From Galeopsis tetrahit (lineage: Eukaryota; Streptophyta; Magnoliopsida; Lamiales; Lamiaceae): a stretch of 64,000 nucleotides of DNA. The notes under the pieces were generated by a model. That model ran no database searches. It worked only from the letters and a program-made list of their open reading frames with translations, and was not told the DNA's origin. The stretch is taken from the NCBI GenBank assembly GCA_963675135.1, contig OY776121.1, positions 58,611,265-58,675,264 of the forward strand, read 5' to 3'. A program made the position numbers and the translations under genes. Positions 23,401-34,256 of this stretch are shown piece by piece. Numbering within the stretch: the first letter of the stretch is position 1; every line of letters begins with the position of its first letter.

Positions 23401-23784
23401 ATGTTGTCGAGAATCCTGATGAGGCAAAGTTCAGAAAGATTCGCATCAGCAATCCAGTGTTCCAGGTAAGAGACTAAACTTCAATTTAGTTTGCCAATCC
23501 ATGAAACGACGAACATGTTCGTTGTGATGAAACATGCTATTTTCGTCTCTCCCAGCTTGTTTAACATTGTTTCCACGTGTAAATTCTTGACTATTTAACA
23601 GGCTAGAGTCGGAAGATTCGAAGAAGGTATCAAGTTTCTTGAATTGTGTGGGTTTGAGAGAGTTGAAGGAGGTAAATTTCTGTTGATTCCTCAAGAAAAA
23701 GTTGATATGGGAATATTGAAGTATGCTGCTATGGAGTTGCACAATGCATTGACGAATCCTTACTTTGGACTACTTTCTGGATAA
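20406..23784 (+). CDS. UBA- and PUB-domain protein (CDC48/p97-cofactor type)
   Basis: Ten coding exons: 20406-20490, 21132-21211, 21946-22034, 22146-22206, 22329-22396, 22490-22571, 22675-22758, 23176-23265, 23346-23465, 23602-23784. They total 313 residues with consistent phases; the start of exon 3 is the least certain. Domains in order: UBA near residues 5-45 (GELEAMGFDKALATKAL...AINWIVDHE), which in the family binds ubiquitin; a long Lys/Glu-rich predicted coiled coil (about 75-155); and a C-terminal PUB/PUG domain (about 215-290, with KSIRAFQTLLIYVKNVVENP), known to bind the C-terminal tail of p97/CDC48. A cytosolic or nuclear role in ubiquitin-dependent CDC48 work is inferred. It resembles Arabidopsis UBA/PUG-domain proteins. 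Intron 7 (22759-23175) carries a decayed inverted-repeat insertion. Confidence 0.87.
22779..23035. repeat. Decayed inverted-repeat insertion in an intron
   Basis: Within intron 7 of the UBA/PUB gene, the left part (AAGGGGTATTTGCAAAC) is roughly the inverse of the right part (GATTACAAACACCACCTT). The internal motif AGTGATTCTG/CAGAATCACT also appears on both arms. This suggests an old MITE, but no clean target duplication can be assigned. Confidence 0.4.
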
Positions 23785-25064
23785 ATAATTAGAATGACAA
23801 TCATATTAGGGTGTCGTGTGTCACAAATCGAGAAATGATCTAAATTAAAAATGAAAAATCCCAAGTCTCTTTGACAATATGAAAATAGTGAAATACATGG
23901 ATGTATATATAATGAAGGGAGGATTGGCCTCTAGTGCAAAAGATGGCCTTTAATGGGTTAATGATACATGTCACTTTAATAGTTGGTAGGACATACAAAT
24001 TGCAATTGACAAAGACAATTTTGCCCTTTAATTCAACTCCCTCAATTTTTGTTTTGGATGCTGCAAAAAAAAAGCTCAAACGTCAATTCGATGTCCAATC
24101 AATCTTCAAATTAGATTTATTCAATTTTTTAATTCTGTTTTTACTCCAATTTTTTATTTTAAAATTATTACTCAGATTTTTTTAAATTTTTAATTCACAC
24201 AATTTTTTTAATTCAATTTTTTAAATCAAAATTTACTTGAATTTTTTAGTTTTTTATTCATAATTTTTTTTAAAAAAAAATTACGTCAAATATTTTTAAT
24301 TACTTTTTTTATTCAGATTTAAATTCAAAAATTTATTATATATATCTATATATCTATATATATATTAAATATTGAATATCTACATATTGAATATTGAACA
24401 CTGAATATCGATATATATTGAATATAATGAAATATTGACATAACACTGAACATCAATATATATATTTAATTGTGACATATATATTGAATATAATTAAATA
24501 TTGAATATCGACATAACACTGAACATCAATATATATATTTAATATCAACATATATATTGAACACTAACAATATATAATAACCATATTTTACTTTTACATA
24601 TGTAATGAACTAATGATAATACACAACCCTCCGAATACTCAACTAATTATTTGTTCTTTTCGAGAAGGAGGTTGGTTTGCATAATGCTACATTCCTTAGC
24701 AACAATCAAAATTACAAGGCACTTCTAAGTTCTAAATCAATTTCCTTTCCTCAAGGTGAAAATAACACATTTTCCTCAAATTCTTCTCATTGTTAACAAC
24801 TAAGAAATGGACTTGTAGCCTTAGGCAAATTGAAATTCAAGTAAGTATAAAGCCAATTCAAAACAAACACTAAAAAACAATATATGAGCTTTAGCTCATT
24901 AATTATCAATGGAAGACGCGTGTTGTTTAACAACCTACGTCCCCGAACAAACGAGCTGAACAGATGAGCAGCTCCTCTAATTTGGACACCTATCCAGAAG
25001 TTGCATAAACTAAGTGAGCATTGGATTCAACTTCTTATTACAAACCAAGAAGTAGTAACTAATA
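23785..25064. other. Intergenic with an AT-rich minisatellite
   Basis: Lies between the UBA/PUB gene (+) and the UBX gene (-). At about 24340-24560 a degenerate repeat of 'atattgaat / cgacataacactgaacatcaat / atatatattta' recurs. Nothing coding is seen. Confidence 0.5.
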
Positions 25065-25785
25065 TCAAAAGATCTCCAAGAAGAGGCTTGCTTTTGGATG
25101 AAGCCCATAATCTTTAAGAGTCATTCCCATTTCATCAGCACCATATACTTTCCTTGGAAAGTTTGATATTAGTCTATAATTCCCAATATCTCCAGCAAAG
25201 CTTAATGACTCAATGTACCGATAAATCACCTCGATCTTTTCTGTGCACGAGAAGCTCTGCTCCCTCCTCTCCCCGTTTGAAAAACGGATCAAAATCTAGT
25301 AACCAGTTGCACGAATGAGAAAAATGTTGTTTAATATATGATGCAAAAAGAGTTGTTGCATATATACCTGAGTTACTTCACCCTTTTTAGCTGCATTTAA
25401 ATCTCTTTTCTGAGAACTTTCTGCACTAATGCTAGGATGCTTAATTACTGAATTCTCCTTAGGATTCACAGTTTTTGCAACTCTATCTTCTGAACTTGAC
25501 TTCTTTTGAGCCCTTTCTCTCCCCTAAAATCACATGCCACATTGTATAATTCCACAAATTGAACAACTATTACCTTATATAATAAAACCACTAATACTTT
25601 TTAGTGAAGCAAGTAATACCTGATCTATCTTAAGAGCTGCTAAATAAGCAGCATCTTGCTCTTCCCTCATCTGCTCGTCTCTTTTCTTCGAGACGAGCCC
25701 TCCCACTCCAAAATGCAACCTCTTGTTCTTCCAGTGTTGTTTGCAGAAGCTCCACCAATTCAGTCGCCGAAACTGGACCTTCTAT
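25065..25785 (-). pseudogene. UBX-domain (PUX-type) gene fragment with frameshift
   Basis: Three exons with good GT-AG sites: 25785-25620, 25523-25368, 25295-25065 (stop at 25067-25065). The last exon is a UBX domain, a ubiquitin-like fold that in the family docks on CDC48/p97 (LIRFSNGERREQSFSC...YRLISNFPRKVY... to LFLEIF). The first exon begins in one frame (PVSATELVELLQTTLEEQE) and ends in the next (DEQMREEQDAAYLAALKIDQ). It is 166 nt, while its neighbours are exact codon multiples (156, 231), so one base seems inserted. Read through, it hits a stop. The ATG at 25670-25668 could still give a 145-residue UBX protein. No exon with a credible N-terminus is found upstream. Pseudogene, assembly error or truncated gene are all possible. 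Confidence 0.6.
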
Positions 25786-26234
25786 CTACACACATACAAC
25801 ACAAGTAAGCTATATAGTACTACTACTTCTAAATTAATACTCCGAATACTATATTCCTCTATACCATGACAACCCCTCTCCAATTGTTAAAAACCAAAGG
25901 CAAATTAACTTAGTAATTGAATGCAACAGTTTGTAACATATAAAGGGACACAAAATTGGTGCATTATAAAATGAGAAAATGACAATCCTTACCGTAATTT
26001 ATTTCTCACACAATACACAGAAAAAAAGGATAGTATGATGCAATACAATCGAATGATACACTGTTCCTAAAAATAGCAAAACAGATATTTGGAATCCATT
26101 CTTAAAGCCAAATTCCAGAGTCCAATTCCAACACCAAAATGAAGATTACAGATTGTAAAATGAAAAAAAACAAAAAATCAGTGTGATTAAATATCCAAGA
26201 AAGTAGAGGGGTTTTTAGAGAGAGGCTTCATTAC

Positions 26235-26640
26235 CTATATGGATGGAGAAATACCCAGAATTTGCTCCCACAATTAGTTCGGTTCTTTCTTCAAAAATCG
26301 TCGATCTCTCTTCCTAGATCCACCGATATTCAAGCTTTGCAACGACTGAACCCCGCCATCACGCGAGCGGCGCAGATCGGAGAAGACGAGCCCTTTGACG
26401 GAGCATTCAGGCTCTGCACCGACGGCGTTTGGCTTCCTTCTTCGCCGCCTCAAAATACCCAAACGGCTGCCATTTTCGACGTGCTGCGAAAACGTCCGAC
26501 GAATGAGAGAAACTTCGGATGGCGGTGGAGATCGGTGAGCAAAGCCTGCGCCACCTACGCCGCCTAAAAACTCCCAAGCCACACCCTCCTCTTCCTCAGA
26601 TTTGCGGATGCGTCGACGGAGAAGGGTATTTTGAACTCTC
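26235..26640 (-). other. GC-rich exon-like segment upstream of the UBX fragment
   Basis: On the minus strand the segment ends in a possible splice donor (ATAG-GTAATG at 26234), so it could be the leader exon of the UBX gene. It is unusual in being open on both strands for 100 codons or more. No ATG-led frame reaches the donor in the phase required by the next exon. Just upstream (about 26660-26790) is a GA-rich tract, i.e. CT-rich on the minus strand, usual near plant transcription starts. Function unknown; a captured or multicopy fragment is possible. Confidence 0.35.
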
Positions 26641-26859
26641 AAGTCCCATTTCAGATCTTGTGTGTGAGTGTGTGTAGCCCATCTGATAATGTGAGAGAAA
26701 AGAGAGAGAAACAAATATTTGAAAATGAGATTGAGAAAGAAAGAGAGAGAAAGACATTGTTTGAGAGGGAGGAGAGAGAAGGGTCTTTTTGGAGATAAAG
26801 GGTAACAGAGACAATTTACATTTAATTTTGTATTGATAAGTGGAACAAATTTCCAAAAA

Positions 26860-27358
26860 TGTCTTCTACCTCTAAAGGGGCAATTTTTGCATCACCGAGT
26901 CAATAATCTCTATAATGAACATATATTTGAAATATAATGCTTATTATGTGTAAAAGTTTTCTGGGAACTTATCTGAATTAGGGTTCATACAAATCGAAAT
27001 GAGATGAAAGCATTGTGACAAGTTTGTTTGAATTGTTATTGAGCTCGTCTATTTTTTTTGGTAGATCGAACTATTGTACAAGCATGAATGGGTTTTTTAT
27101 TCTAGTCGAACAAAACAAAGCAGGAATGGATTATAATCTAGTGGAACAAAAATCGATTATGAGTTGATTTAATTTTATACTTATCAAACTCGAGTTTAAA
27201 TAAAGTTTAAAAGGTAAATTTGTGTAATTTAATTTAATCATGTTAATTCTCACATCCGTCAAATGCAAACGAAATCGACATTAACTTTAATCTTATATCA
27301 TGAACCCTTTGCATCTAACAATCTTTTTTTAATTTTACAATAAAAACAAGTACCTTCT
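26860..27358. other. Intergenic AT-rich DNA
   Basis: No coding region, RNA gene or clear repeat boundary is seen. Confidence 0.4.
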
Positions 27359-29475
27359 ATATGTAGTCAGGGTGTCGTAACGTGTCGTAGTGACTATCGT
27401 AGTCAGTTAATCTAAGCCATTAAAAATCTAATCTAAAGGTTTAAATTTGATGACTTGTTATCATTAAAAATCTAATCTAAAGGTTTAGATTTGATGACTT
27501 GTTATCTTTTGTAATTTTTACGATATGTATTGCCGTAATGTGTCGTAATGTGTCATAAATTTGTATTTTCTATTACATTAAATTACTTAAAATATATTAT
27601 TGTAAATTTACATTTTTATCCTTATACAATAAAATAATTTATTATATTTTTTTAATGTAATTAAAATATGTAATGTTAAAATTACATATTTACCCTTATC
27701 TTATTAATAAAATTAATAACAAAAAATAAATCAAATCAATTTATTAACAATAAAACAAACCAAATCTGTGAGAAAAACTCATTCTTGCTTCAAACCTTTG
27801 CTTCCAACCTCCTAATGGCGATTGAGAGTTTCAAATTAAATCAATTTGGGGAGAAATAAGTCATTCTCAAACATCTTAAGAATTGTGCCGACTAATTGGA
27901 ATTGGGGAAGAAAAAATGGTGATACTTGGGTACACTCGTATGTACTGTACCCCTTATTTTAATTTTAATTATTTATTTATATTTTATCTGCACCCATTAA
28001 TTTAATGAGTTCACCCCCAAATTATATTTTTACAGCAGTTATCTGCACACACTCATTTTATGAGTTCACCCCACATCATTTTTTTACAACAATTATCTAC
28101 ACCCGCTAATTTTATGAGTTCACCCCAAATGATTTTTTACCATAGTTATCTGCACCCATTCATTTTATGAGTTCACCCCCAATTCATTTCTTTTTTACAA
28201 TGGTTATCTACACCCGCTCATTTTATGAGTTCACCCCCAAACTATATTTTTACCAAAGTTATTTGCACCCGCTCATTTTATGAGTTCACCTCCAAATTAT
28301 TTTTATACCACAGTTATATGCACCCGCTCATTTTATGATTCACCCCAAAATATTTTTTAAAAAATAATTACATTTAAAAGACTATATTATTTTTTTATTA
28401 ATTAACACAAAATATAATAAAATCAACCCTAATTTATACATTTACAATCTACAGCCGAGTCATTGCCGAGTTACCGTTGATTCACCACTAAATCACTCAT
28501 ATTTTTAGAAAAAAAATCGTAAAAACATAATTAAAAAAAACTATCGAGATTAGGCACAAATTCCGATTTTTTTTCTTTTTAATTTTTCTTCTCATTTTCA
28601 ATTTTTATTCCAAACTTTTTATTTAAAAATGGAGAATACACATGCAAAAAATGGAAAAGAAAGACAGAAAATTTTAAAAAGGAAAAGAAAAAGAAAAAAA
28701 ACAAGAAAATAAAAAATTTGGAAAAAAATTGAAAATGGGAAGAAAAAAGAAAAAGAGGAGGGGGAAGAAAAATTAAAAAGAAAAAAATCGAGATTTGTAG
28801 CTAATTACGATAGTTTTTTATTAATTATATTTTTACGTTTTTTTTTTAAATATGGGTGATTTGGTGGTGAATCGATTTTTTAGAGTTTATTTTATTATAT
28901 TTTGTGTAAATTAATAAAAGGATAATATAGTCTTTTAAATGTGATTATTTTTTAAAAAATATTTGGGGTGCACTCATAAAATGTGCAAGTGTAGATAACC
29001 GTGGTAAAACAATAATTTGGGGGTGAACTCATAAAATGAGCGAGTGCAGATAATCATGGTAAAAAATAATTTGGGGGTGAACTCATAGAATGAGCGGATG
29101 TAGATAATTGTTGTAAAAAAGAAATGATTTGGGGGTGAACTCATTAAATGAGCGGGTACAGATAATGTAGTAAAAACATGATTAGGGGGTGAATTCATTA
29201 AATTAGCGGATGCAGATAATTGTAGTAAAAATATGATTAAGGGGTGCACTCATTAAATTAGTGGGTGCAGGTAAAATATAAATAAAATTTAAAAAAAAGG
29301 GTAGAACAGTAATTTTACTTAATATATATATATATTAAAAATAATTTAAATAAAAGAAGGGTAATATAGTAAATAACAAAATACAATTTAAAAAATGATA
29401 TAAATAACGTAAACTTGTATAACAGGTAGCAGGTCGTTACAACGTTTACGACGCCACGTGGCGCGATTCGATAAA
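27359..29475. repeat. Dispersed repeat X, copy 1 (host of a fold-back)
   Basis: The left part (27359-27600) and right part (29290-29475) match, in the same order and orientation, the left and right parts of 39571-41180. Shared words include 'gtagtcagggtgtcgtaa', 'ttaatctaa-cc', 'aacaggtagca-gtcgttac' and 'aacgtttacgacgcca'. The ends are loosely inverted (GGTGTCGTAACGTG against GGCGTCGTAAACGT read backwards), suggesting a DNA transposon. No transposase is seen. Between the ends, this copy holds the fold-back at 27945-29310; the other copy does not. Confidence 0.6.
27945..29310. repeat. Long fold-back (inverted repeat) with arrayed units
   Basis: Two arms of roughly 600 bp (27945-28615 and 28718-29310) are inverted copies around a short purine-rich loop near 28618-28715. 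The outer part of the left arm is a tandem array of about seven imperfect units of ~55 bp (each with 'gcaccc...cattttatgagttcaccccc'). The right arm has about six in the opposite orientation. The inner parts also pair (28380-28600 with 28750-28950). It has the structure of a fold-back transposon and could form a very long hairpin RNA if transcribed. Confidence 0.75.
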
Positions 29476-29802
29476 TTGAAATTATCTCATTATGCCACAC
29501 AAGCGATGTTAGTCCGGTTGCTACAAGGAATTCCGGCAGCTCCTATGAGTAGCACGAGCTGAAATCCTGCAATCTTGTTAATATAGGACTAAAATTACAT
29601 CATTTTAAAAGTTACGAGGCTTAATTGAGAAAACTAATTAGTATGAGACTAAAATTGCCAACACCCAATATATACGGGACCAATTTTGCAATTTACTCTA
29701 GAAAAGTATAACAATATGAACCACCTACATCTTTCGTTCCACCTGATGATGTCTTGCTCGTGCTTTGACCCCCACCTGGACTGAAATAACCGTAGTATAG
29801 GC

Positions 29803-29996
29803 TATTGGACCTATATTAGTAAATACACTCTTATTCTTATTTATTGTATAGGCCCATCTTAGTTTTCTATGGGCTCTCTTATAAAGCCCATTAGGGTTAG
29901 GTTAGACCTAAAATATCACTTGTATAAATACCTATTGTAAATCATTCCTACAACTAATCAAGAAATAATATTCTCCACATATTTATATTCTCTATA
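29803..29996 (+). repeat. 5' LTR of the Copia element
   Basis: 194 bp, identical to 34257-34450. Contains a TATAAATA promoter-like box (29921-29930 region) upstream of the 3' part. Confidence 0.93.
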
Positions 29997-30120
29997 TGGT
30001 ATCATCGAGTCATTTGGCTCACGCCTGATCCAAACCCTAGCCGCCGCCGCCGCCGCCGTCCGTCGCACGACGCCCAGCTTGTTTTGCCCCTCTACTCTCT
30101 CCGCTGCTCTACTCAATACA

Positions 30121-30700
30121 ATGGTCGCCTCCTCTCCGTTGCCGGCACCAATCACCTTTAAAGGCCTTGCAAACATGTCCTTAAAGCTCACCTCCACCAA
30201 CTATGGTGCTTGGTCATTTCAGCTTCGTCTTCTTCTTACTTGACACAACCTCTTTGGCTATGTCTTGGGCACGCATCCATGCCCACCTTCCACAATCCCA
30301 GCTGCCGGCACCACCGACACCACCGCCACTGTTCCCAACCCTGCACACGATCTGTGGGTGTGTCAAGACAACCTTATCTTTTCGGCCATGGTTGGATCCA
30401 TGTCTCCTGAACTTATTCCCTTTGTTGCAACAACCAAATCCTCCTGTGAAGCCTGGTCGATGCTTGAAAGTGTTTGGAAAACCCTCCAGAGGCCGCATCC
30501 TTGCCCTCAAAACAAAGTTTCGCTCTCTGTCCAAAGGTGCTCGCCCGATCTCTGACTTCCTTATGGAAGTTCGCTCCGTGGTCGACGAACTTGCTCTCCT
30601 CGGCATTACCTCTGATGCCGAGGACGTCACCCTCCAGGTCCTAACCGGCCTTGATGAGTCTTACAATGATATAGCAAATGCCATCCAAGCTCGCGAATAG
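30121..30700 (+). pseudogene. Copia gag, disrupted
   Basis: The gag reading begins at the ATG at 30121 and is interrupted by an in-frame TGA at 30241. A frame change follows near 30470-30480, and a TAG at 30698-30700 ends it just before the nucleocapsid/protease part. Gag-like features are visible (a TNYGAW motif near the N-terminus; SDFLMEVRSVVDELAL and LTGLDESYND later). These defects should prevent production of a full gag protein, although the LTRs have not diverged. Confidence 0.75.
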
Positions 30701-33700
30701 CCCATCTCGTTTGCCGAGCTCTGCGACAAGCTCCTCAGTACCGAGGTTCAACTTGCCTCGCGACCAGCCTCGACCATCATACCTGCATCTGCTCTCACTG
30801 CTGGTAATCCTCATCATTGCTCCTCGCGACCTGACTCGAGGTCAAAAACTGCTGACACTCGTCCTCGCCAGTCCTCGCAACGGCCCTATCTTGGCACCTG
30901 TCAATATTGTCGTACACCGGGGCACACTGCTCGCACCTGCCCTGAGATTCCCTCATCGCCCACTGCTCCACCTACTGTTCCTCGCCGCCCACATGGACAG
31001 TACCCACCGACCCCCCGCCACAATCAAACAGGTGCTCGCCCGGCATACTCGGCTCACTCAGCCTCCTCGGCACATCATGCCGAGCACTGGATTCTTGACT
31101 CAGGTGCTTCGCATCACATCACCAACGACCTCGCCAATCTCTCTCTTCACTCACCATTTGATGGGCCTGACAATGTTGAAATTGGTGATGGTAAAGGTTT
31201 ACACATATCTCACACTGGCTCTATGCGCTTTCCTCAACTTGAGTCTCTCAATTTTTCGAATGTCCTGGTTGTCCCACACATCTCGAAAAACTTGATTTCG
31301 GTCTCTAGCCTCTGTCGTGATAATAATGTTAACATTGTCTTTGATCGATCTTCCTTTCAGGTGCGGGATGGTCACTCGGGGAGCATTCTCCTCGTTGGGA
31401 GTCGTATCAATAACTTGTATGTCTGGCCGGCACACATGTCCAACACCTCCCCGCAAGCCTTCACCACTCAACACCTCACAGCGACTACCTGGCATGCTCG
31501 CCTTGGCCACCCATCGACAAAAATCCTTGCTCACACCCTCTCCAAGCTCAGCTTATCCAGTGCACCTTCCAAACACTTCAACTGTAACTCTTGCTCTTGT
31601 ATCAAAAGTCACAGATTACCTTTTTATGATTCAAGCATTGTGTCTACTAAACCACTTGATGTTATCTTTTCTGATGTCTGGTCGTCGCCTGTCTTGTCCC
31701 CTGATAATTTCAAATACTACGTACTATTTGTTGACCACTTCAGCAAGTACATATGGGTTTACCCTCTAAAACGAAAATCAGATGTTCTCCCCACATTTAT
31801 CACATTCAAAACTCTTGTTGAGAACAACTATCAAAACACAATCAAAACTTTCTACTCAGACAATGGGGGAGAGTTCATTGCTGTTCGCCCCTTTCTTCAA
31901 ACTCATGGCATTGCACATCTCACCACCCCACCTCACACTCCCGAACATAATGGCATGTCTGAACGTCGCCATCGCCATGTGGTCGACACAGCCCTTGCTC
32001 TCCTTCACCATGCTTCTATGCCCCTCACCTATTGGCCCTATGCCGTCTGCTCAGCAGCCTACACCATAAATCGCCTTCCCAAAGTTAACCTTGACATGAT
32101 CTCTGCCTTTGAAAAACTCACTGCTCGCCCCCCGAATCTGACCAAACTCCGTGTATTTGGTTGTCTCTGCTATCCTCTGCTTCGCCCTTACACCACCCAC
32201 AAACTTGATCCTCGCTCTACTCCATGTGTCTTTATTGGGTACTCGCCCACACAGAGTGCTTACCTCTGTCTTGATCGCTCCACAAACCGAATCTACACCT
32301 CGCGGCATGTTCAATTTGTTGAACATACGTTTCCCTTTTCCACCCCTTCTCCCATTATTCAACCATCTCCCTTGCCGACCTCCACCTCCTCGCCGCCTAC
32401 TTCCTCTGACCTCAGCTCCTCGCCCACTCTTCTAACACCTTCGCTGCCTCACTCTGCCGTGACCGTCCTCGACCACAACCAAGTGCCGACCACGACCATT
32501 ACCCAACATCCCCCACTGGTCGACCAATTGAATATAACCCCGCCGACCATACCCACACCTACCTCCCCGCTGCTCGCCACCACATCCGACATCCCTGTGC
32601 CGACCAATGCTCCCTTACGACCTCCTGCACCTCGCATGGTAACTCGAGCTCAGAACAACGTGTTCAAGCCAAATCCGAGGTATGGGCTTACTTCTGTCCT
32701 CACTTCTGACATTGAACCGAGCTGTGTGTCACAGGCACTCAAGGACAAAAACTGGCGAGCAGCCATGTCGGCTGAGTTTGATGCCCTTCTTCAGAACGGC
32801 ACCTGGGACTTAGTTCCTCCCAATACATCTCAGAATGTGGTCGGCTCCAAGTGGGTCTTTCGTATCAAACGAAAACCTGATGGATCTCTTGACAAGTACA
32901 AAGCTCGCCTAGTTGCCAAAGGCTTTCACCAACGACCAGGTGTTGACTTCACTGAGACCTTCAGTCCGGTCGTCAAGCCGGCCACTGTGCGAGCAGTTCT
33001 CAGCATTGTTGTCACTCAGCATTGGCCCCTCCAACAGTTTGACATCAACAACGCCTTTCTCCATGGCACACTCTCAGACACAGTTTTCATGGCACAACCT
33101 CCTGGCTTTGCAGATAAGACCTTTCCATCTTATGTTTGCAAATTACACAAATCCATTTATGGCTTGAAACAGGCTCCTCGCACGTGGTACTATGCTCTTC
33201 GCTCCTTCCTCGAAGAAATTGGGTTCACTCCCACTCACTCGGACGAATCTCTGTTCGTCTACAACAACACTGGAGTGGTCGCCTACTTTCTCGTCTATGT
33301 CGACGACCTCATTCTAACGGGCAACAACACACCTATGCTTGCTCGTGTGGCTGCCGACCTCCGTGCCAAGTTCTCGGTCAAGGACATTGGTCCTCTATCC
33401 TATTTCTTGGGAGTGGAAGTTCTCAGATCCAAAAACTCATGCTTCCTCTCTCAACGCAAATATGTTACTGACCTGCTCGCCCGGTACAACATGCTTACTT
33501 CAAAATCTGTTCGCACCCCGCTACCGACCTCTGCTCGCCTGTCTATCTCGGATAGGTCCTCGCCTGCAGATGCCACCCAATATCGTCAGGTCCTTGGTTC
33601 CCTTCAATATTTACAACTTACCAGGCCAAACATTGCCTTTGCAGTGCACAAATTGTCGCAATTCATGCATGCACCCACTACCACTCACTGGGGTGCTGTC

Positions 33701-34249
33701 AAACGTCTACTGCGGTACTTGAACGGTACAAGGAACGTTGGGGTCACCCTCACCTCTAGTCCATCCTCATCGCTTCACTGCTTCACTGATGCCAATTGGG
33801 CCGGAGACACTGATGACCGAACTTCCACCAGTGCCTACATTGTATTTCTAGGGTCTAACCCTATCTCATGGTCGTCTAAGAAACAAAAGTCTGTTGCTCG
33901 CTCCTCGACCGAAGCCGAGTATCGAGCACTTGCTGCTGCTGCCTCTGAAGTTCAATGGCTCAAATCCCTATTTCAGGAACTCCACTTCCCCACTTCACCT
34001 ACACCAGCCCTCTACTGTGACAACATTGGTGCCACATATCTGTGCTCGAACCCTGTCTTTCACTCACGCATGAAGCACATTGCCATTGACTTTCACTTTG
34101 TCCGTGATCTCATCAAGACAAAACAACTACGTGTGTCTCATGTCTCTTCGGCCGATCAACTTGCGGATGCTCTCACGAAACCTCTCTCCAGCACTCGTCT
34201 ACAACTTCTCATGTCCAAGATTGGACTCACCAATGGTGCTCCATCTTGA
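30701..34249 (+). CDS. Copia pol polyprotein frame (no start codon of its own)
   Basis: One uninterrupted frame of about 1,180 codons; the first ATG inside it is at 31223. Order: CCHC zinc knuckle (CQYCRTPGHTARTC, 30899), aspartic protease (DSGASHH, 31097), integrase pre-core (HARLGHPS, 31495) and core (NGMSERRH, about 31950), reverse transcriptase (polymerase motif YVDDL at 33296) and RNase H (SSTEAEYRAL, about 33900; DNIGATYLC, 34020). The stop abuts the purine tract and 3' LTR. It is intact by reading, but because gag upstream is broken the element is probably non-autonomous unless complemented. Confidence 0.88.
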   Translation, partial: PISFAELCDKLLSTEVQLASRPASTIIPASALTAGNPHHCSSRPDSRSKTADTRPRQSSQRPYLGTCQYCRTPGHTARTCPEIPSSPTAPPTVPRRPHGQYPPTPRHNQTGARPAYSAHSASSAHHAEHWILDSGASHHITNDLANLSLHSPFDGPDNVEIGDGKGLHISHTGSMRFPQLESLNFSNVLVVPHISKNLISVSSLCRDNNVNIVFDRSSFQVRDGHSGSILLVGSRINNLYVWPAHMSNTSPQAFTTQHLTATTWHARLGHPSTKILAHTLSKLSLSSAPSKHFNCNSCSCIKSHRLPFYDSSIVSTKPLDVIFSDVWSSPVLSPDNFKYYVLFVDHFSKYIWVYPLKRKSDVLPTFITFKTLVENNYQNTIKTFYSDNGGEFIAVRPFLQTHGIAHLTTPPHTPEHNGMSERRHRHVVDTALALLHHASMPLTYWPYAVCSAAYTINRLPKVNLDMISAFEKLTARPPNLTKLRVFGCLCYPLLRPYTTHKLDPRSTPCVFIGYSPTQSAYLCLDRSTNRIYTSRHVQFVEHTFPFSTPSPIIQPSPLPTSTSSPPTSSDLSSSPTLLTPSLPHSAVTVLDHNQVPTTTITQHPPLVDQLNITPPTIPTPTSPLLATTSDIPVPTNAPLRPPAPRMVTRAQNNVFKPNPRYGLTSVLTSDIEPSCVSQALKDKNWRAAMSAEFDALLQNGTWDLVPPNTSQNVVGSKWVFRIKRKPDGSLDKYKARLVAKGFHQRPGVDFTETFSPVVKPATVRAVLSIVVTQHWPLQQFDINNAFLHGTLSDTVFMAQPPGFADKTFPSYVCKLHKSIYGLKQAPRTWYYALRSFLEEIGFTPTHSDESLFVYNNTGVVAYFLVYVDDLILTGNNTPMLARVAADLRAKFSVKDIGPLSYFLGVEVLRSKNSCFLSQRKYVTDLLARYNMLTSKSVRTPLPTSARLSISDRSSPADATQYRQVLGSLQYLQLTRPNIAFAVHKLSQFMHAPTTTHWGAVKRLLRYLNGTRNVGVTLTSSPSSSLHCFTDANWAGDTDDRTSTSAYIVFLGSNPISWSSKKQKSVARSSTEAEYRALAAAASEVQWLKSLFQELHFPTSPTPALYCDNIGATYLCSNPVFHSRMKHIAIDFHFVRDLIKTKQLRVSHVSSADQLADALTKPLSSTRLQLLMSKIGLTNGAPS

Positions 34250-34256
34250 GGGGGCG

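Noticed and set aside
26262..26567. Plus-strand 101-codon frame
   Set aside because: No ATG start of its own, antisense to a segment with a minus-strand splice donor; not annotated as a gene, listed as an open question.
30203..30700. Other-frame ORFs over the Copia gag and pol
   Set aside because: Shadows of the gag/pol reading; the true frame is fixed by the zinc knuckle, protease and RT motifs.
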